A stretch of DNA of 41,809 bases from Nitrospirota bacterium (GCA_024275975.1 JAJRYC010000096.1:1-41809), one strand, 5' to 3'; counted from the stretch's first letter, positions 1 to 8,576 are shown. Notes: a model not told the origin generated them from the sequence alone. Translations and numbers: made by a program.

Positions 1-123
1 CAGTTCCATATCGTCCAGTGACGCTAAATGGTCCGCCATCTCCCTGGTCCAGTCTTCAAGGTTAATTATATAACCGTCGTCATCCACCTCAATCTCTTTT
101 CCCTGAAATTCCATTATCGGCAT
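1..123 (-). CDS. dsrC: DsrC/TusE family sulfur carrier protein, N-terminal part
   Basis: This gene runs off the left edge; only the first 41 codons are present. The visible protein starts MPIMEFQGKEIEVDDDGY and continues into NLEDWTREMADHLAS. That is the usual DsrC/TusE opening: a short strand pair with an acidic turn, then an aromatic-rich helix. DsrC carries sulfur on C-terminal cysteines and works with dissimilatory sulfite reductase; TusE does the related job in tRNA thiolation. The diagnostic C-terminal cysteine arm lies outside the window, so DsrC cannot be separated from TusE. A GGGGAAAG ribosome-binding site precedes the ATG. The family call rests on recognised sequence pattern only. 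Confidence 0.8.
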   Translation of the reverse strand, partial: MPIMEFQGKEIEVDDDGYIINLEDWTREMADHLASLDDMEL

Positions 124-433
124 CTTTCTTTCCCCTTTCTCACATAAAATTTTATTTTTAATAAATTCGTCCGCACGAACTCTTCCGCCCGGTGTGGACC
201 GTAAACATTCTATTTGCAATAAAAAAACCCCTAAAAATTAAACCACTGACTTTGGATAAGCTATTAACAGTAATACACAACAACAGCCGGGGTCAAATAA
301 AAAAAACTTATCAGAAAATCATCTTTGTTTATTATTTTGAACGAATGAATTCCGCATTCAGGATGTTCAGGCGGCCGACCGCTACAAATGCCTGCCTGTA
401 TTGAATATTCCGTTCAACCGGGACATCCACGGC
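124..433. other. Intergenic stretch with no supported gene
   Basis: About 310 bases lie between the divergently read dsrC start and the stop of the zinc-ribbon gene. The open frame at 192-404 has no ribosome-binding site and no protein-like composition. I see no RNA gene, tandem repeat or clear promoter. It must hold the dsrC promoter, but none stands out. Confidence 0.5.
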
Positions 434-886
434 CTAAGCAACAGCATTCTTAATGAGTACAAACAGAAAAGTGGCCGTCAACTTCCTTTGTGACCTCGAA
501 AATCTGTTCCGCATGCTGTCATAACTTAATTCCCTCACTTCATAATCTTCATCCGGAATTAGACCCCATGCCTTATCCCAGTCGCCATCACACGCGTAAG
601 CCAGGCCGTCCACATAAGCTTCACCGAGATTATGACCCGAACGGTCAAAGATGTATATAGCTCCGCATGCGCATTTACCACCCGTGAATGTATCGCCGAA
701 CCCGTTCTCGATTTCCCGGGGTTTGTCTATCTGGCTCTTGCAAAATGGACATGCCAGGATATCCGGATTATCGCTTCTGTTTAACATTGGAATACTCACT
801 TTCACGAAACAGTATAACAGTTTTTCCGCAATTTGTCCGTCCGCCTCCATCGCCCTCTTATCCTTACCCGCATTTTGACTGAACAC
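434..886 (-). CDS. Conserved zinc-ribbon protein of unknown function
   Basis: The protein has a two-pair cysteine arrangement, CPFC followed about 25 residues later by CACG, typical of a zinc ribbon. After it comes a stretch reading GHNLGEAYVDGLAYACDGDWD, then a DEDY acidic segment. I recall this layout (zinc ribbon, GHNLGEA, acidic tail) from uncharacterised proteins of sulfate reducers and relatives, but no function is known to me. The start is uncertain. The longest frame begins with GTG at 886 without a good ribosome-binding site; ATG at 850 has AAGAGG close by; ATG at 787 puts the protein start 11 residues before the ribbon. The gene lies downstream of cbiA on the same strand, about 100 bases away. 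Confidence 0.6.
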   Translation of the reverse strand: MFSQNAGKDKRAMEADGQIAEKLLYCFVKVSIPMLNRSDNPDILACPFCKSQIDKPREIENGFGDTFTGGKCACGAIYIFDRSGHNLGEAYVDGLAYACDGDWDKAWGLIPDEDYEVRELSYDSMRNRFSRSQRKLTATFLFVLIKNAVA

Positions 887-983
887 CGGGACTCTATTTC
901 CAAGCTTTAACGCTCCACGCCTGTCCTTGCTCCTTATTCGTTACTTTCGTTGCGCTGCGCTCTGCTCTTTCATTCCCTTTTGA

Positions 984-2417
984 TTATTTTGCAGACAGGG
1001 CCTTTCTTTGCGCGTATAAATGCGCCTGATTAATGAGTCCGTCCGCCCATTCCGGAGAGCCGAGGGCATGAAGATGCGTATAGGTGGCCAATGTATTCTT
1101 ATAGCTCAAGCCGTCCATTCCATCGATCACTCCATGTCCCCGCCTCATTTTAAATACAAACCGCATCCCCTCTTTATTCCCTGTCCGGAGGACCCTTGAA
1201 TAATGAAACTCATGCCCTCGCAAAACAGTCCCCCGTTTATAAAAAGGATTCGAGCGGTTCACCTCAACTATTGTATAGCCATGCGCCTGAGGTTTTTTCT
1301 CGAGACAAAACCTGACAGGGAAGACACCGGCCATAGAATATGTTCTATTATTCAGAACAAGAGAATCTCCAAGGTACATAAGACCTCCGCATTCAGCATA
1401 GACCGGCAGGCCGTCTTCCACCGCTTTTCGTAACGATTTCCTGAAAATGCCGTTCTTTGCGAGAAGGACCGCATGTGTCTCCGGGAAGCCTCCCCCTATA
1501 TATAGCGCATCAATCTCCGGAAGCTTTTTCCTCTCCAGAGAGCTGATATCTACAAGTTCGGCGCCTCTCCTGCCGAGTTCCTCGAAATTCTCCGGATAAT
1601 AAAACTGGAAGGCGGAATCCCTTATAATTCCAATCTTAATTCGTGGCTGAAGAGCTGTCTTCATCTGGATTACAGCCTTATATTTCAGCTTTCCTCCCCG
1701 CGCTGAAGGCAATGGGGCTGAGTCCCCCGCTATCCTCAGAATTCCTTTAATATCAAGATATTTCCTCGCGATTTCAGCGGCATCGGAGATTGTCTTCCCC
1801 ACATCCGCGTGTTCCTGAAACGGGGTGAGTCCCATATGTCTCTCGGACAGCAGCTCATTACCGAGTTTCGGAATAGAGCCAAGCACCGGAATTTTACAGT
1901 ATTTTTCCACCGACTCTCTTATGACTTTTTCATGCCTTACCCCTGCTATCCGATTTAGAACAACCCCCCTTATATCCACTCTCCTGTCAAAACGCTGCAT
2001 GCCTAGTATCATGGCGGCGGCCGTCCTTGTCACCTTTGTGCAATCCACGATCAGGATGACAGGTGCACCAAGTATTTTGGCAAGCTCCGCGGTACTGTAC
2101 GTGCCGGCTGAGTCCATGCCGTCATAAAGGCCTCTGTTGCCTTCTATGACCGCACAGTCCGAGCTGCCGAAGTGCCCGGCAAAAGAAGCGAGTATTTTTT
2201 CCCTGCTGATCAGGAATGGGTCAAGGTTGTAGCACTCATGCCCCGCAGCCGAGGAAAGCCAGCCTGCGTCAATATAATCCGGCCCCTTTTTATATGGCCC
2301 TATTTTCAGCCCGTTTTCACTCCATGCGGATATCAGGCCCATCGAAAGGATGGTTTTGCCGGAACCGCCTTTAAGCCCTGAGATTACAAGCCTTGGATAC
2401 CTGGATTTCGTTTTCAG
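984..2417 (-). CDS. cbiA: Cobyrinate a,c-diamide synthase (non-ATG start)
   Basis: CbiA/CobB amidates the a and c carboxylates of cobyrinate with glutamine and ATP in cobalamin synthesis. The first in-frame ATG (2342) would cut off the P-loop GLKGGSGKT, which is encoded intact between 2343 and 2372. Translation must therefore begin upstream. The frame is open back to a TGA at 2433-2435 and contains no ATG, GTG or TTG. CTG at 2415-2417, about 6 bases after GGAGAG, is the best candidate; ATT at 2421-2423 is another. The rest is typical: KIGPYKKGPDYIDAGW near the N-terminus, EGNRGLYDG, and a class I glutaminase domain with the nucleophile in YAECGGLMYLG. The length, about 477 residues, fits the family. 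No other cobalamin gene sits directly beside it, although a CobD-like pseudoenzyme occurs at 29482. Confidence 0.88.
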   Translation of the reverse strand: MKTKSRYPRLVISGLKGGSGKTILSMGLISAWSENGLKIGPYKKGPDYIDAGWLSSAAGHECYNLDPFLISREKILASFAGHFGSSDCAVIEGNRGLYDGMDSAGTYSTAELAKILGAPVILIVDCTKVTRTAAAMILGMQRFDRRVDIRGVVLNRIAGVRHEKVIRESVEKYCKIPVLGSIPKLGNELLSERHMGLTPFQEHADVGKTISDAAEIARKYLDIKGILRIAGDSAPLPSARGGKLKYKAVIQMKTALQPRIKIGIIRDSAFQFYYPENFEELGRRGAELVDISSLERKKLPEIDALYIGGGFPETHAVLLAKNGIFRKSLRKAVEDGLPVYAECGGLMYLGDSLVLNNRTYSMAGVFPVRFCLEKKPQAHGYTIVEVNRSNPFYKRGTVLRGHEFHYSRVLRTGNKEGMRFVFKMRRGHGVIDGMDGLSYKNTLATYTHLHALGSPEWADGLINQAHLYAQRKALSAK

Positions 2418-2647
2418 AAGAATCTCTCCATTTCATTGACCCGGATATAATAATGCCTTAATTTCGATGAGTTTATCAACCGCGCGGCGACGACCACTGA
2501 CAGGTATATCCTATTTTCTCCTGCACATAAGATTCAGTGAAAGCGGGCGACTTCGGGTTATATGTATCTGAAGTTACCCGGTCGGCCCCTGTTCCCGCGT
2601 TTGCACGGCTGGCGGATAAGGATTCTTATCTGTTAAATTTATATGAT

Positions 2648-3454
2648 ATGGTTTATACCAGGATAACAAGCGTTTCAAATCAGAATATCAGGCAAGCTCT
2701 CGAGATAAAAACCAGACGGAGCAGATATAAGCATTCGGCGTTCCTGATCGAGGGGCCGCATCTTATCGAGATGGCCCTCGCCTCCGGCGCCGGGATTAAA
2801 AAAGTATTTTTCACCAGCGCGTTTCAGACAATAATGGAGACCAGGGGTCTTTTACGGAATCTCGCGAAAAAAACAGGGGAGATATTTGAGATTGCCGACC
2901 ATATAATCGGCAGGCTCACCGACACGGAAACACCTCGTGGCATTGTCGCAGTTGTCTCTTATCAGCCTTTACCGATAGAAAAACTCCACCTGGGGGGCAG
3001 GGATGTCTTTACCGTTATAGACGGCATACAGGACCCGGGCAACCTCGGCACTATCATCCGCACGGCGGATGCAGCCGGGGCCGAAGCGGTCGTCATTCTT
3101 CCGGGAACAAGCGACGTATTTACGCCGAAAGCGATAAGGTCTACCGCCGGAAGCATATTCAATATTCCGATCGTTTACACGGATACCGCCGGCCTTATCT
3201 CATGGCTCGGGGACAGGAAGATAAAATTACTGGTTACGGCTGTGGACGCCGAAAAATCCATTTATGAAGCCGACCTGAAAGGGCCGCTGGCGATGGTCTT
3301 CGGTAATGAGGCGCATGGCGCATGCGCAACGCTGAAAAAGGCCGCTGATTTATTATTAAACATCCCGATATATGGAAAGGCGGAAAGCCTTAATGTGGCG
3401 GCCTCGGCTGCAATCTGTCTGTATGAGGTTGTCAGACAGCGGAAGTCAGGTTAA
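2648..3454 (+). CDS. TrmH/SpoU-family RNA 2'-O-methyltransferase
   Basis: This is a SPOUT-class methyltransferase expected to methylate a ribose 2'-OH in rRNA or tRNA using S-adenosylmethionine. The N-terminal substrate-binding domain carries FLIEGPHLIEMAL. The C-terminal knot domain contains all three family motifs: DGIQDPGNLGTIIRTADAAG (motif 1), MVFGNEAHG (motif 2) and IPIYGKAESLNVAASAAICL (motif 3). The frame is open upstream to a GTG at 2537, but the extra 37 residues look unlike the family. ATG at 2648 gives 268 residues, the usual size for YsgA/RlmB-like members. The exact RNA target cannot be told from sequence. It is divergent from cbiA. Confidence 0.85.
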   Translation: MVYTRITSVSNQNIRQALEIKTRRSRYKHSAFLIEGPHLIEMALASGAGIKKVFFTSAFQTIMETRGLLRNLAKKTGEIFEIADHIIGRLTDTETPRGIVAVVSYQPLPIEKLHLGGRDVFTVIDGIQDPGNLGTIIRTADAAGAEAVVILPGTSDVFTPKAIRSTAGSIFNIPIVYTDTAGLISWLGDRKIKLLVTAVDAEKSIYEADLKGPLAMVFGNEAHGACATLKKAADLLLNIPIYGKAESLNVAASAAICLYEVVRQRKSG

Positions 3455-3506
3455 ACACACGATTCGAGGAATAATATCCGTTCAGGTCAGCGGCACGAGA
3501 TTGAGG

Positions 3507-3583
3507 TGGTGCCCCCTACACGATTCGAACGTGTGGCACCAGGTTTAGGAAACCTGTGCTCTATCCTACTGAGCTAAGGGGGC
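3507..3583 (-). tRNA. tRNA-Arg (anticodon CCT)
   Basis: On the minus strand a full cloverleaf is present. The 7-bp acceptor stem GCCCCCT/AGGGGGC closes it, the anticodon stem CAGGT/ACCTG holds loop TTCCTAA (anticodon CCT), and the TTCGAAT T-loop is intact. CCA is encoded. It reads AGG codons. Confidence 0.95.
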
Positions 3584-3835
3584 GTATATAAGTTCAAAAG
3601 CTAAAAGATATAACTGCCGCGTGCGCAATCATAACATTTCCGCCGATACCCAGTCCAGTCGAGACAGACGGATCGACATATTCATTGAGAGCGCTCTTTC
3701 AGCATGGAAAGAAGTCTTTCCCCCTGACTGCGGCAATTGCCGGCTTTGACTTTATAGCGCTCTTCAACAGAATTACATCAAACAATGAACAAAAAAAGTT
3801 AAAATTAAGCCTGGGCCGGGGAAATTTCCGGAAAT

Positions 3836-4075
3836 TCAGCTTACCACTATTACCATCTCTACCCACGGAACAGCTTCCTTCACTCTCTCCTGTATGACCT
3901 GAACCAGGTCAATCCTTGTGAAGTGTCAGCTATAACAATATCCGGTCGGTTTTATCCTGACAGTCCTGTCCTGAATGTCTACAAAAAGGATATCACCGGC
4001 TAAAGATGTGTACCTTGGTTTGATTTCTTCGATAATCTGCTTGATTTTTTCTATGTCTTTATCTATATTTTCCAT
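3836..4075 (-). CDS. NifU C-terminal-domain selenoprotein (CxxU, in-frame UGA)
   Basis: This small 79-residue protein matches the NifU C-terminal (Nfu) fold: a helix MENIDKDIEKIKQIIEEIKP, strand-rich GDILFVDIQDRTVRIKPTG, the metal motif, then a long helix and a final strand VEMVIVVS. The Nfu motif CxxC, which binds an Fe-S cluster or acts as a thiol pair, here reads C47-Y-S-U50, with TGA at 3926-3928 in place of the second cysteine. Reading through restores the missing helix LVQVIQERVKEAVPWVE and a natural TGA stop at 3836. A perfect 7-bp hairpin with a GTT loop starts 14 bases past the UGA, where bacterial SECIS elements sit. Stopped at the UGA, the protein would lack half the domain. The start could also be ATG at 4096. 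It is divergent from the nitroreductase remnant. Confidence 0.85.
3895..3911 (-). promoter_or_regulatory. Candidate bacterial SECIS hairpin for the NifU-like gene
   Basis: In the mRNA sense the 17 bases read TGACCTG-GTT-CAGGTCA, a perfect 7-bp stem with a three-base loop. The apical GGU begins about 20 bases after the UGA codon. In E. coli fdhF a stem with a GGU loop occupies nearly the same position, and the UGA is likewise followed by CAC. The hairpin is inside the coding frame, as bacterial SECIS elements are. Confidence 0.75.
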
Positions 4076-4117
4076 AAGCAGTTCTTTATTAACCATATCG
4101 TATTTTACCAGAACGGA

Positions 4118-4354
4118 AATTTTTTTGGAAATACTCGGGACCATAAAAAACAGAAGAAGCATAAGGAAGTTCAAGAAAGATCTGCTTTCCGGGGAAATAA
4201 TCAACAACATTCTCGAGGCAGGCAGATAAAGAATATCCTCGGCCTTGGTGAAAATCTCGAGCTTATGGCTGTTGCAGCCCTCGGCTATCCTGATGAAAAG
4301 CCCAAAAACACCTCCAGGAAGGGTTTGCAGGAGCTTATCGTCTTCAGAAAGTAG
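4118..4354 (+). pseudogene. Nitroreductase remnant with a large internal deletion
   Basis: The 5' part, starting at a TTG, reads LEILGTIKNRRSIRKFKKD and then a helix ending NNILEAGR, the classic FMN-binding start of nitroreductases. It hits TAA at 4227. In another frame, directly after, the C-terminal end of the same family appears: ENLELMAVAALGYPDEKPK, then RKGLQELIVF and a TAG at 4352. Roughly 100 or more central residues, including most of the flavin pocket, are missing. The two sides share similar NNIL/KNIL-coding bases, suggesting deletion between short repeats. It is a dead gene. It starts 42 bases from the start of the divergent NifU-like selenoprotein gene. Confidence 0.7.
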
Positions 4355-4390
4355 AAGAGGACACTAGACATTAACAGGCTGCGGCTTATA

Positions 4391-5290
4391 TTACTTCCCC
4401 TGGCAGGTATCTATTGCTTCCAGTCGGCGTTCGATATCTCTCAGTATCTGGTGCCTGTTCCTGCCCCATTCAGGAGCAATAAGGATGCTGTCCGGCGCAG
4501 TAGCGAAGAGACGCTGAAAGACTATATCAGGGGATAACCGTTCGATAAAATCCACTATAAAATCAAGATATTCCTCATATCCGAAGGTATGGAACGGGTT
4601 TTCTCCGTAGATCTTCTCCAGAGGGGTATCCCTGACAACCTGAAGTTGATGCACCTTCAGAAAATCCACCGGCAGAAGTGAGATTTCGCCAGCCATGGCG
4701 AGCGTTTCTTCACGGGTCTCGGTCGGAAAACCGGCTATGATATGAGCGCCGATATAAATATTCCTGTCTTTTGTCAGATTTATCGCATCCAGAAACTTTT
4801 TGTAGTCATGCCCGCGGTTTATAAAATTGAGACTTTTATCATAAATCGACTGAAGACCGTATTCTATAAGAATAAAATAATCAGCGGCCAGCGCCTCGAG
4901 CATCTCGATCTTTGCGCGATCAACAGCATCCGGTCTCGTCCCGATCGCCAGCCCGACAACGGAAGGCGTCTCAAGTGCTGCTTTATACAGGCCTTCCAAC
5001 TTCTCCACGGGCGCGTAAGTATTTGTGTATGGCTGAAAATACACCAGGAATTTTTCCGTTTTGTATCTCCCACGGATATGCCTGATGCCGTTACTGATCT
5101 GTTTGCTGACCGGAAGCGCGGGTGTACAGGAATCAGGCCTGAAACTGTCGTTATTACAGTATATGCATCCGGAAAGACCAAGCGTGCCGTCCCTGTTAGG
5201 GCATGTAAAACCCGCGTCCACATTGACTTTGTAGACAGTTGAACCAAACTTTTTCCTCATGTACGCGCCGAAGGAACTGTATCTTTGCAT
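4391..5290 (-). CDS. Radical SAM protein, YhcC/TIGR01212 family
   Basis: A 299-residue protein with the extended cysteine motif of the YhcC group: CPNRDGTLGLSGCIYC, where the first cysteine is far from the CxxC instead of in the usual CxxxCxxC. Other family signs are VYFQPYTNTYAP, the SAM-binding region around GTRPDAV, IEYGLQS and AHIIAGFPTE. The family is widespread and conserved but its reaction is not firmly known to me. Length is typical. It starts ATG at 5290 and is divergent from the LysM gene. Confidence 0.85.
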   Translation of the reverse strand: MQRYSSFGAYMRKKFGSTVYKVNVDAGFTCPNRDGTLGLSGCIYCNNDSFRPDSCTPALPVSKQISNGIRHIRGRYKTEKFLVYFQPYTNTYAPVEKLEGLYKAALETPSVVGLAIGTRPDAVDRAKIEMLEALAADYFILIEYGLQSIYDKSLNFINRGHDYKKFLDAINLTKDRNIYIGAHIIAGFPTETREETLAMAGEISLLPVDFLKVHQLQVVRDTPLEKIYGENPFHTFGYEEYLDFIVDFIERLSPDIVFQRLFATAPDSILIAPEWGRNRHQILRDIERRLEAIDTCQGK

Positions 5291-5343
5291 AGGAAATTAT
5301 CGTTTTTTACTGGTTATTATGTCAAATAGGATATAGAATATAC

Positions 5344-5372
5344 TTGACAGTTTTATTCATCTCGGTTATTTT
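5344..5372 (+). promoter_or_regulatory. Sigma-70 promoter of the LysM gene
   Basis: TTGACA at 5344-5349, a 17-base spacer and TATTTT at 5367-5372 lie about 40 bases upstream of the LysM start codon, which also has an AAAGGAG ribosome-binding site. Confidence 0.55.
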
Positions 5373-5410
5373 TTAATAGAGTAAAAACCTTATTAAAGGA
5401 GAATATTAAT

Positions 5411-6391
5411 ATGTTCAAGCAAGGATTAGGGTTATCAATAATATTAATATCACTGATGTTCCCCGCGTTAGCCTTTTCCCAAATTGAGGAGATAAAAGAA
5501 TATACAGTCCAGAAAGGCGATACACTATGGGATATTTCCAGCGAGGAACTTAGCGATACGTTTCTGTGGCCCAAGATATGGAAAGAAAACTCCGGAATAA
5601 AAAACCCGGACAGGATATATCCCGGACAGATCATCAGGATACCTCTGTACCTGCTCCTGGAAGAAAGGCGGAAAGTCCCCGCTGTAAGGTATCAACAACC
5701 TGCGGTGGAAAAGGAATTAAAACTGGTTGAGACAATAAAACCGGTCGAACCTTCCTACCTGGTCAATAAAAACCTGCTGCTGGCAAGCAGCTACATTGCG
5801 AACACTGTTCCTGTCGCGGGAACGATTACAGGCTCCCCTTCCGGAAAAAGTATATTCGGGAATAGGGATATTATCTATGTAAAAACCGATAATCCAGTGA
5901 ATATCGGTGATAAATTTTATATTATCCGGGGCGATAAAATTGTTAACCACCCTGTAACCAACGAAAAAATAGGTTATGTTATCGAGATGCTCGGAGTTGC
6001 GAAGGTTAAAAAATTCGAGTATGGAAACACCGTCGCCGAGATAACAAAATGTTTTGATTCTATAAACACCGGCGATATACTGAATACTTTTTACTAGGTG
6101 GAACCGCCGCTTAAGGCAAACGACTACAGAAAACCGGCAATCGACGGCTATATCGTAGCGACAAGGCACCTGCGGATAATAGCAGGCATGCTTGACGTAG
6201 TTTATATAGACAAGGGCAGAAAGGACGGGATAGAAGTCGGAGATATCCTGAAAACCATTAAATTAGGAGAGAACAAGGTCCCGAACGGAACAATACAGGT
6301 TATCAGTTATAAAGATACCACGGCGACCGCGATTGTACGTGAAAGCATGGAACCTGTATCAGCTGGAAATCTTATAACACAGTTTGAATAA
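5411..6391 (+). CDS. Secreted LysM-domain protein, interrupted by in-frame TAG
   Basis: The protein opens with a signal peptide (hydrophobic run ending PALAFSQ). A LysM domain follows at residues 30-80: EYTVQKGDTLWDIS, then FLWPKIWKENSGIKNPDRIYPGQ. LysM binds peptidoglycan glycans. Two later repeats of the form IxxGDKF(Y)I and GIEVGDILKTIK, with tata-type endings, match LysM proteins of sulfate reducers that carry a C-terminal SLH-like or Ig-like region. A TAG at 6095-6097 breaks the frame after GDILNTFY; the same frame resumes at once with VEPPLKAND and runs to TAA at 6391. The relatives I recall tend to have an acidic residue near this position, so GAG-to-TAG is a simple explanation. A terminator follows. 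Confidence 0.7.
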
Positions 6392-6409
6392 ACGATCACC
6401 GATGGAATG

Positions 6410-6441
6410 CCCCGCCCGGAGGTAAAAGGCGGGGGTTGTTT
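6410..6441 (+). terminator. Rho-independent terminator after the LysM gene
   Basis: CCCCGCC at 6410-6416 pairs with GGCGGGG at 6428-6434, followed by TTGTTT. It sits 19 bases after the LysM stop and lies between two convergent genes. Confidence 0.7.
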
Positions 6442-6471
6442 ACCAAATAAACACGCCCTCGGGGCAAGTCA

Positions 6472-7860
6472 CTAGCAGGCGCCGGTTAAGTTCTTTAATG
6501 CCATGCGCCTGCTCGGATGATTGAGCTTCTTCAGTGCCTTCGCCTCTATCTGCCTTACCCGTTCACGCGTAATCGACAGATGTCTTCCTACTTCTTCGAG
6601 CGTGTAGTTTCTGGCAACCCCTATTCCAAACCTCATCTTTATGACCTCTTCTTCCCTGGGGTTCAATGTCTCCAAAACTCTTATTATATACTCAGTAGTC
6701 TCATTTTGCTCAGCGCCGACATAGGGTGAAAGGCTGTTACGATCGCAGATAAAATCCTCCAGGGCGGTATCTTCATCACCCACCGGCGTCTGCAACGCTA
6801 TTGGATCCAGTATCGCCCTGAAGACATCCTCGACCTTTCCAACAGGTGCATCCAAATCCCCGGCTATCTCCTCATTACTGGGTTCCCTGCCGAACCGCTG
6901 TGTTAATTCCCTGGAGGCCCTTGAAACCCTGTTGTAGAATTCCATCATATGCACAGGCACCCTGATCGTCTTTGTCTGGTCTATCAACGCCCTGGTTATC
7001 GCCTGTCTTATCCACCACGTGGCGTATGTGCTGAACTTGAACCCCTTTTCATGCCTGAACTTGCCAACAGCCTTCATAAGGCCTATATTCCCTTCCTGGA
7101 TCAGGTCAAGCAGGGTCAGTCCCCTGCCCATATACTTTTTTGCTATATTAACCACCAGCCTGAGGTTGCAAATGATCAATTCATCCCTGGCCCCGCTTAT
7201 AATCATCCCTGCGCTTGTAATCCGCTCCCACATGAACTTTAAATCATCCACCTTAATTCCGAGTTCCGACTCAACACTTTTATATTCGGCTTGAGCCTCT
7301 GCTTCCATTACATCAACACCAAACCCCTTCATTACGCCATGGGCTGGAATCTTTTCCTCTGCTGATTCGATCCTTTTCATGGCATCCCCGATCATCCCCT
7401 GGACCATGCTGAAGACTTCATCCGATTCCTCCTCCACTGAAACACCAGGCGTTTCTTCTTCACCATTGCCATTCAATCCCTCTTTCAGGTGCTTGTATAA
7501 GGGTGTTTCCATAATCAGGGCTCTTATAATCTTCTCCCCTTCCTGCAATCTCTTTGCAAGCACTATTTCCTCTTCTTTCGTGAGCACCGGAATTTCTCCC
7601 ATTGAATAAAAATATGCCTGGACAAGGTCTTCGGTCTTCTCATATCCCCCTGCTTCTCCTGAACTCCCGTCGTCGTTAAATGCCTGACCTTTACTGTCCA
7701 TAACCTGGATCCCCATGTCATGCAGAAGGTCTATAAAGTCTTCCAGCTCGTCAGGAGAAAAGAACTCCGGGGGCAGGGCCTCGTTTATCTCACTATAATT
7801 GAGAGCTCCCCGTCTCTTGCCGATGTCGATTATCTCATCTAAAATATCTCTTTCAGTCAT
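6472..7860 (-). CDS. rpoD: RNA polymerase primary sigma factor RpoD
   Basis: All sigma-70 regions occur in order in this 462-residue protein. An N-terminal region 1.1-like segment begins the chain. Region 1.2 follows (DLVQAYFYSMGEIPVLTKEEE). Region 2 reads NLRLVVNIAKKY, DLIQEGNIGLMKAV and FSTYATWWIRQAITRA, covering core binding and -10 recognition and melting. Region 3 has IRVPVHMMEFYN, and region 4 ends with the helix-turn-helix TLEEVGRHLSITRERVRQIE that reads the -35 box. The non-conserved insert between 1.2 and 2 is short. dnaG and rpsU, frequent neighbours of rpoD, are absent here. It stops with TAG, which shows that UAG works as a normal terminator in this genome. Confidence 0.95.
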   Translation of the reverse strand: MTERDILDEIIDIGKRRGALNYSEINEALPPEFFSPDELEDFIDLLHDMGIQVMDSKGQAFNDDGSSGEAGGYEKTEDLVQAYFYSMGEIPVLTKEEEIVLAKRLQEGEKIIRALIMETPLYKHLKEGLNGNGEEETPGVSVEEESDEVFSMVQGMIGDAMKRIESAEEKIPAHGVMKGFGVDVMEAEAQAEYKSVESELGIKVDDLKFMWERITSAGMIISGARDELIICNLRLVVNIAKKYMGRGLTLLDLIQEGNIGLMKAVGKFRHEKGFKFSTYATWWIRQAITRALIDQTKTIRVPVHMMEFYNRVSRASRELTQRFGREPSNEEIAGDLDAPVGKVEDVFRAILDPIALQTPVGDEDTALEDFICDRNSLSPYVGAEQNETTEYIIRVLETLNPREEEVIKMRFGIGVARNYTLEEVGRHLSITRERVRQIEAKALKKLNHPSRRMALKNLTGAC

Positions 7861-8500
7861 ACTTTTTAAAAAATTGCCTGGCTTAAGATCGTTTTAACAC
7901 TGGAAACTTCAGGTGTTCATCCACCCGAAAAGCATCCTTTCCGTATCTCTATTATAAACCGCAGCCACATTACTGGCAGCACAAACACCGTATATACATC
8001 AGGATAAACTGCATCTGCACTTCGCTCCAGGAAAGGATTGACCTTGTCAAGCTTGAGTCTCATATAGCACTTAATACTTTTTTATCAGATAACCGGGCAA
8101 ATGTCAAGTTTAAAATACCACATGATTTAGTAACCAATATTTTAAGTGCCCGGAACAGCCGGCATTATATCAGGCCTCTCCTTGGGTGCGCGCTTTCGCG
8201 GAATTTACTGCTTTTCACGAAGCCATTAATTCTGAAGCTCCATAAAACCGGCCACTAAAAATTTAATCCCAAAAAAGTAATACTACATTATTAACAGGAA
8301 TTTTCAGGCAGGCATTGAACAGAAAATATATGTCGGGATTTTATCTGTTAGCCATACGATATTACTGGAAGACATGAGAGATGTTATAAAATCATTATCA
8401 GGAGTCCTGTTTATAACGCAAACATCACGTGTACACGGTCTGTATATGCTATTTTTTGACCGCCGAACCAAAGCAGTTCATTGATTTTACAGGAAATTAA
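7861..8500. other. 640-base stretch upstream of rpoD without a supported gene
   Basis: No RNA gene, repeat or recognisable protein is visible. A possible minus-strand promoter for rpoD is TTGACA (8102-8107) with TAAAAA (8079-8084), 17 bases apart, which would leave an rpoD leader of about 210 bases. Inside that leader are a 48-codon minus-strand frame (7917-8063) and a protein-like piece in another frame ending NRDTERMLFGWMNT. They may be remains of a decayed gene, but I cannot name it. Confidence 0.35.
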
Positions 8501-8576
8501 TGGTGGACGGTAGGGGAGTCGAACCCCCGACATCCACGTTGCGAACGTGGCGCTCTCCCAACTGAGCTAACCGCCC
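8501..8576 (-). tRNA. tRNA-Ala (anticodon CGC)
   Basis: Minus-strand cloverleaf with acceptor GGGCGGT/ACCGTCC (one G-U pair), anticodon stem CCACG/CGTGG holding loop TTCGCAA (CGC), an intact T-loop and encoded CCA. Confidence 0.94.

Noticed and set aside
192-404. Open frame on the plus strand as a gene.
   Set aside because: No ribosome-binding site, no protein-family pattern; a second plus-strand frame ending IPFNRDIHGLSNSI (to about 493) overlaps the zinc-ribbon gene and could not be supported either.
3685-3897. Plus-strand open frame near the NifU-like gene.
   Set aside because: It is antisense to the NifU-like selenoprotein tail for part of its length and has no family-like sequence.
7917-8063. 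48-codon minus-strand frame in the rpoD leader.
   Set aside because: It has a weak start site, and the more protein-like piece lies in a different frame, so I can only call it possible gene debris.
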